Source: Sulfurimonas sp. (GTDB taxonomy: Bacteria > Campylobacterota > Campylobacteria > Campylobacterales > Sulfurimonadaceae). From it: 7,127 bases of DNA. This document shows positions 6,690-7,127 of this stretch, piece by piece. The notes under the pieces were generated by a model, which saw only the letters and a program-made list of their open reading frames with translations, did not search any database and was not told where the DNA came from. Position 1 is the stretch's first letter, and every line of letters begins with the position of its first letter. The position numbers and the translations under genes are program-made. The stretch is from positions 1-7,127 of the forward strand of contig JALSMC010000282.1 in the NCBI GenBank assembly GCA_026987995.1, in the 5' to 3' direction.

Positions 6690-7127
6690 TTTTAATTGCT
6701 CCGAGTACTTTAGCTGTTGCTTTTATAGTATCTTCTATCATCACATCAGTTGTTGCAGTTGAGATAAATCCTGTTTCATATAAAGAACATGCGAAGTAGA
6801 AACCTTCTTTTAGCATTCCTGCATGAAATTTTGCGAACATCTGTGCATCACTATTGGCTGCATCTGCAAAGTTTTTTACAGGATTTTCATTAAAGAAAAA
6901 ACCAAACATACTTCCTCTCACATCCACTTGCATAGTGATGCCTAAGTCTGCTGCTGCTCTTTGCATACCATCTACTAAAGTTCTTGCTCTTGCTTCTAAG
7001 ACTGCCATAACTCTTGCATTTTTCTTGAGTTTTGTTAAAGCTGCAAGTCCTGCTGCCATAGCAACTGGATTTCCACTGAGTGTTCCTGCTTGATAGACTG
7101 GACCCTCTGGACTCAGTTGTGCCATAA
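6682..7127 (-). CDS. hemL: Glutamate-1-semialdehyde 2,1-aminomutase, C-terminal part only
   Basis: HemL converts glutamate-1-semialdehyde to 5-aminolevulinate with pyridoxal phosphate, the entry to haem synthesis by the C5 route used by Campylobacterota. About 148 residues of a usual 425-430 are visible; the gene starts beyond base 7127. The visible part opens with [20 protein letters not shown], then [10 protein letters not shown], the highly conserved segment whose threonine helps hold the cofactor phosphate. The methionine at 7125 is internal, because homologues run straight through this segment. The cofactor-binding lysine is upstream, outside the window. The C-terminal small domain follows, with [20 protein letters not shown] and [19 protein letters not shown]. 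The ATG of atpZ overlaps its stop codon, so hemL is probably the lead gene of a hemL-atpZ-membrane protein unit, with its promoter off the right edge. Confidence 0.96.
   Translation of the reverse strand, partial: MAQLSPEGPVYQAGTLSGNPVAMAAGLAALTKLKKNARVMAVLEARARTLVDGMQRAAADLGITMQVDVRGSMFGFFFNENPVKNFADAANSDAQMFAKFHAGMLKEGFYFACSLYETGFISTATTDVMIEDTIKATAKVLGAIKNG

Noticed and set aside
6682..7125. The ATG at 7125 as the true start of a 147-residue protein
   Set aside because: The segment after it is the conserved middle of HemL, and the frame stays open to the window edge, so this is a partial gene and not a short one.

Overview
The window looks like core chromosome of a free-living Campylobacterota (Epsilonproteobacteria), most likely Sulfurimonas or a close relative. 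This rests on the AT-rich coding sequence, a RpoD of 623 residues with the size and style of Campylobacter RpoD, a flgG/flgF pair of the Campylobacter-Helicobacter kind with a sigma-54 promoter of the Campylobacter type, and strong TATAAT boxes without a recognisable -35. No search could be run, so the genus is an inference. Genes fill nearly all of the window, and no RNA gene, insertion sequence, prophage or CRISPR array was seen.

Layout, left to right. (1) Bases 1-1342, minus strand: leuD then leuB, overlapping by 14 bases, for the isomerase small subunit and the dehydrogenase of leucine synthesis. leuB runs off the left edge. A TATAAT box upstream of leuD and a weak hairpin separate this unit from the flagellar genes. 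(2) Bases 1474-3109, minus strand: flgF (flgG2-like) then flgG, the rod proteins of the flagellar basal body, driven by a clear sigma-54 promoter at 3146-3162. (3) Bases 3255-5126, plus strand: rpoD, the housekeeping sigma factor, divergent from flgF and with its own TATAAT promoter. (4) Bases 5139-5822, plus strand, 12 bases after rpoD: an unrecognised protein that reads as a PAS-like domain plus a worn-down histidine-kinase ATPase domain. (5) Bases 5819-7127, minus strand, converging on the previous gene: hemL (3' part only), an AtpZ/AtpI-type two-helix membrane protein, and a four-helix membrane protein of unknown function. All three overlap and are probably translated as a coupled unit.

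The 145-base gap between flgF and rpoD (3110-3254) puts a sigma-54 flagellar promoter back to back with the promoter of the sigma-70 gene. The two converging units at 5819-5822 share one TTAA as both stop codons, so no terminator fits between them; a perfect 8-bp stem lies just inside the end of the minus-strand gene.

No new defence, mobile or biosynthetic system is evident. The items most worth a second look are the PAS/degenerate-kinase protein behind rpoD, the 12-bp tandem duplication that appears to have created the ribosome binding site of the four-helix gene, and the conserved-looking hemL-atpZ-membrane protein cluster.
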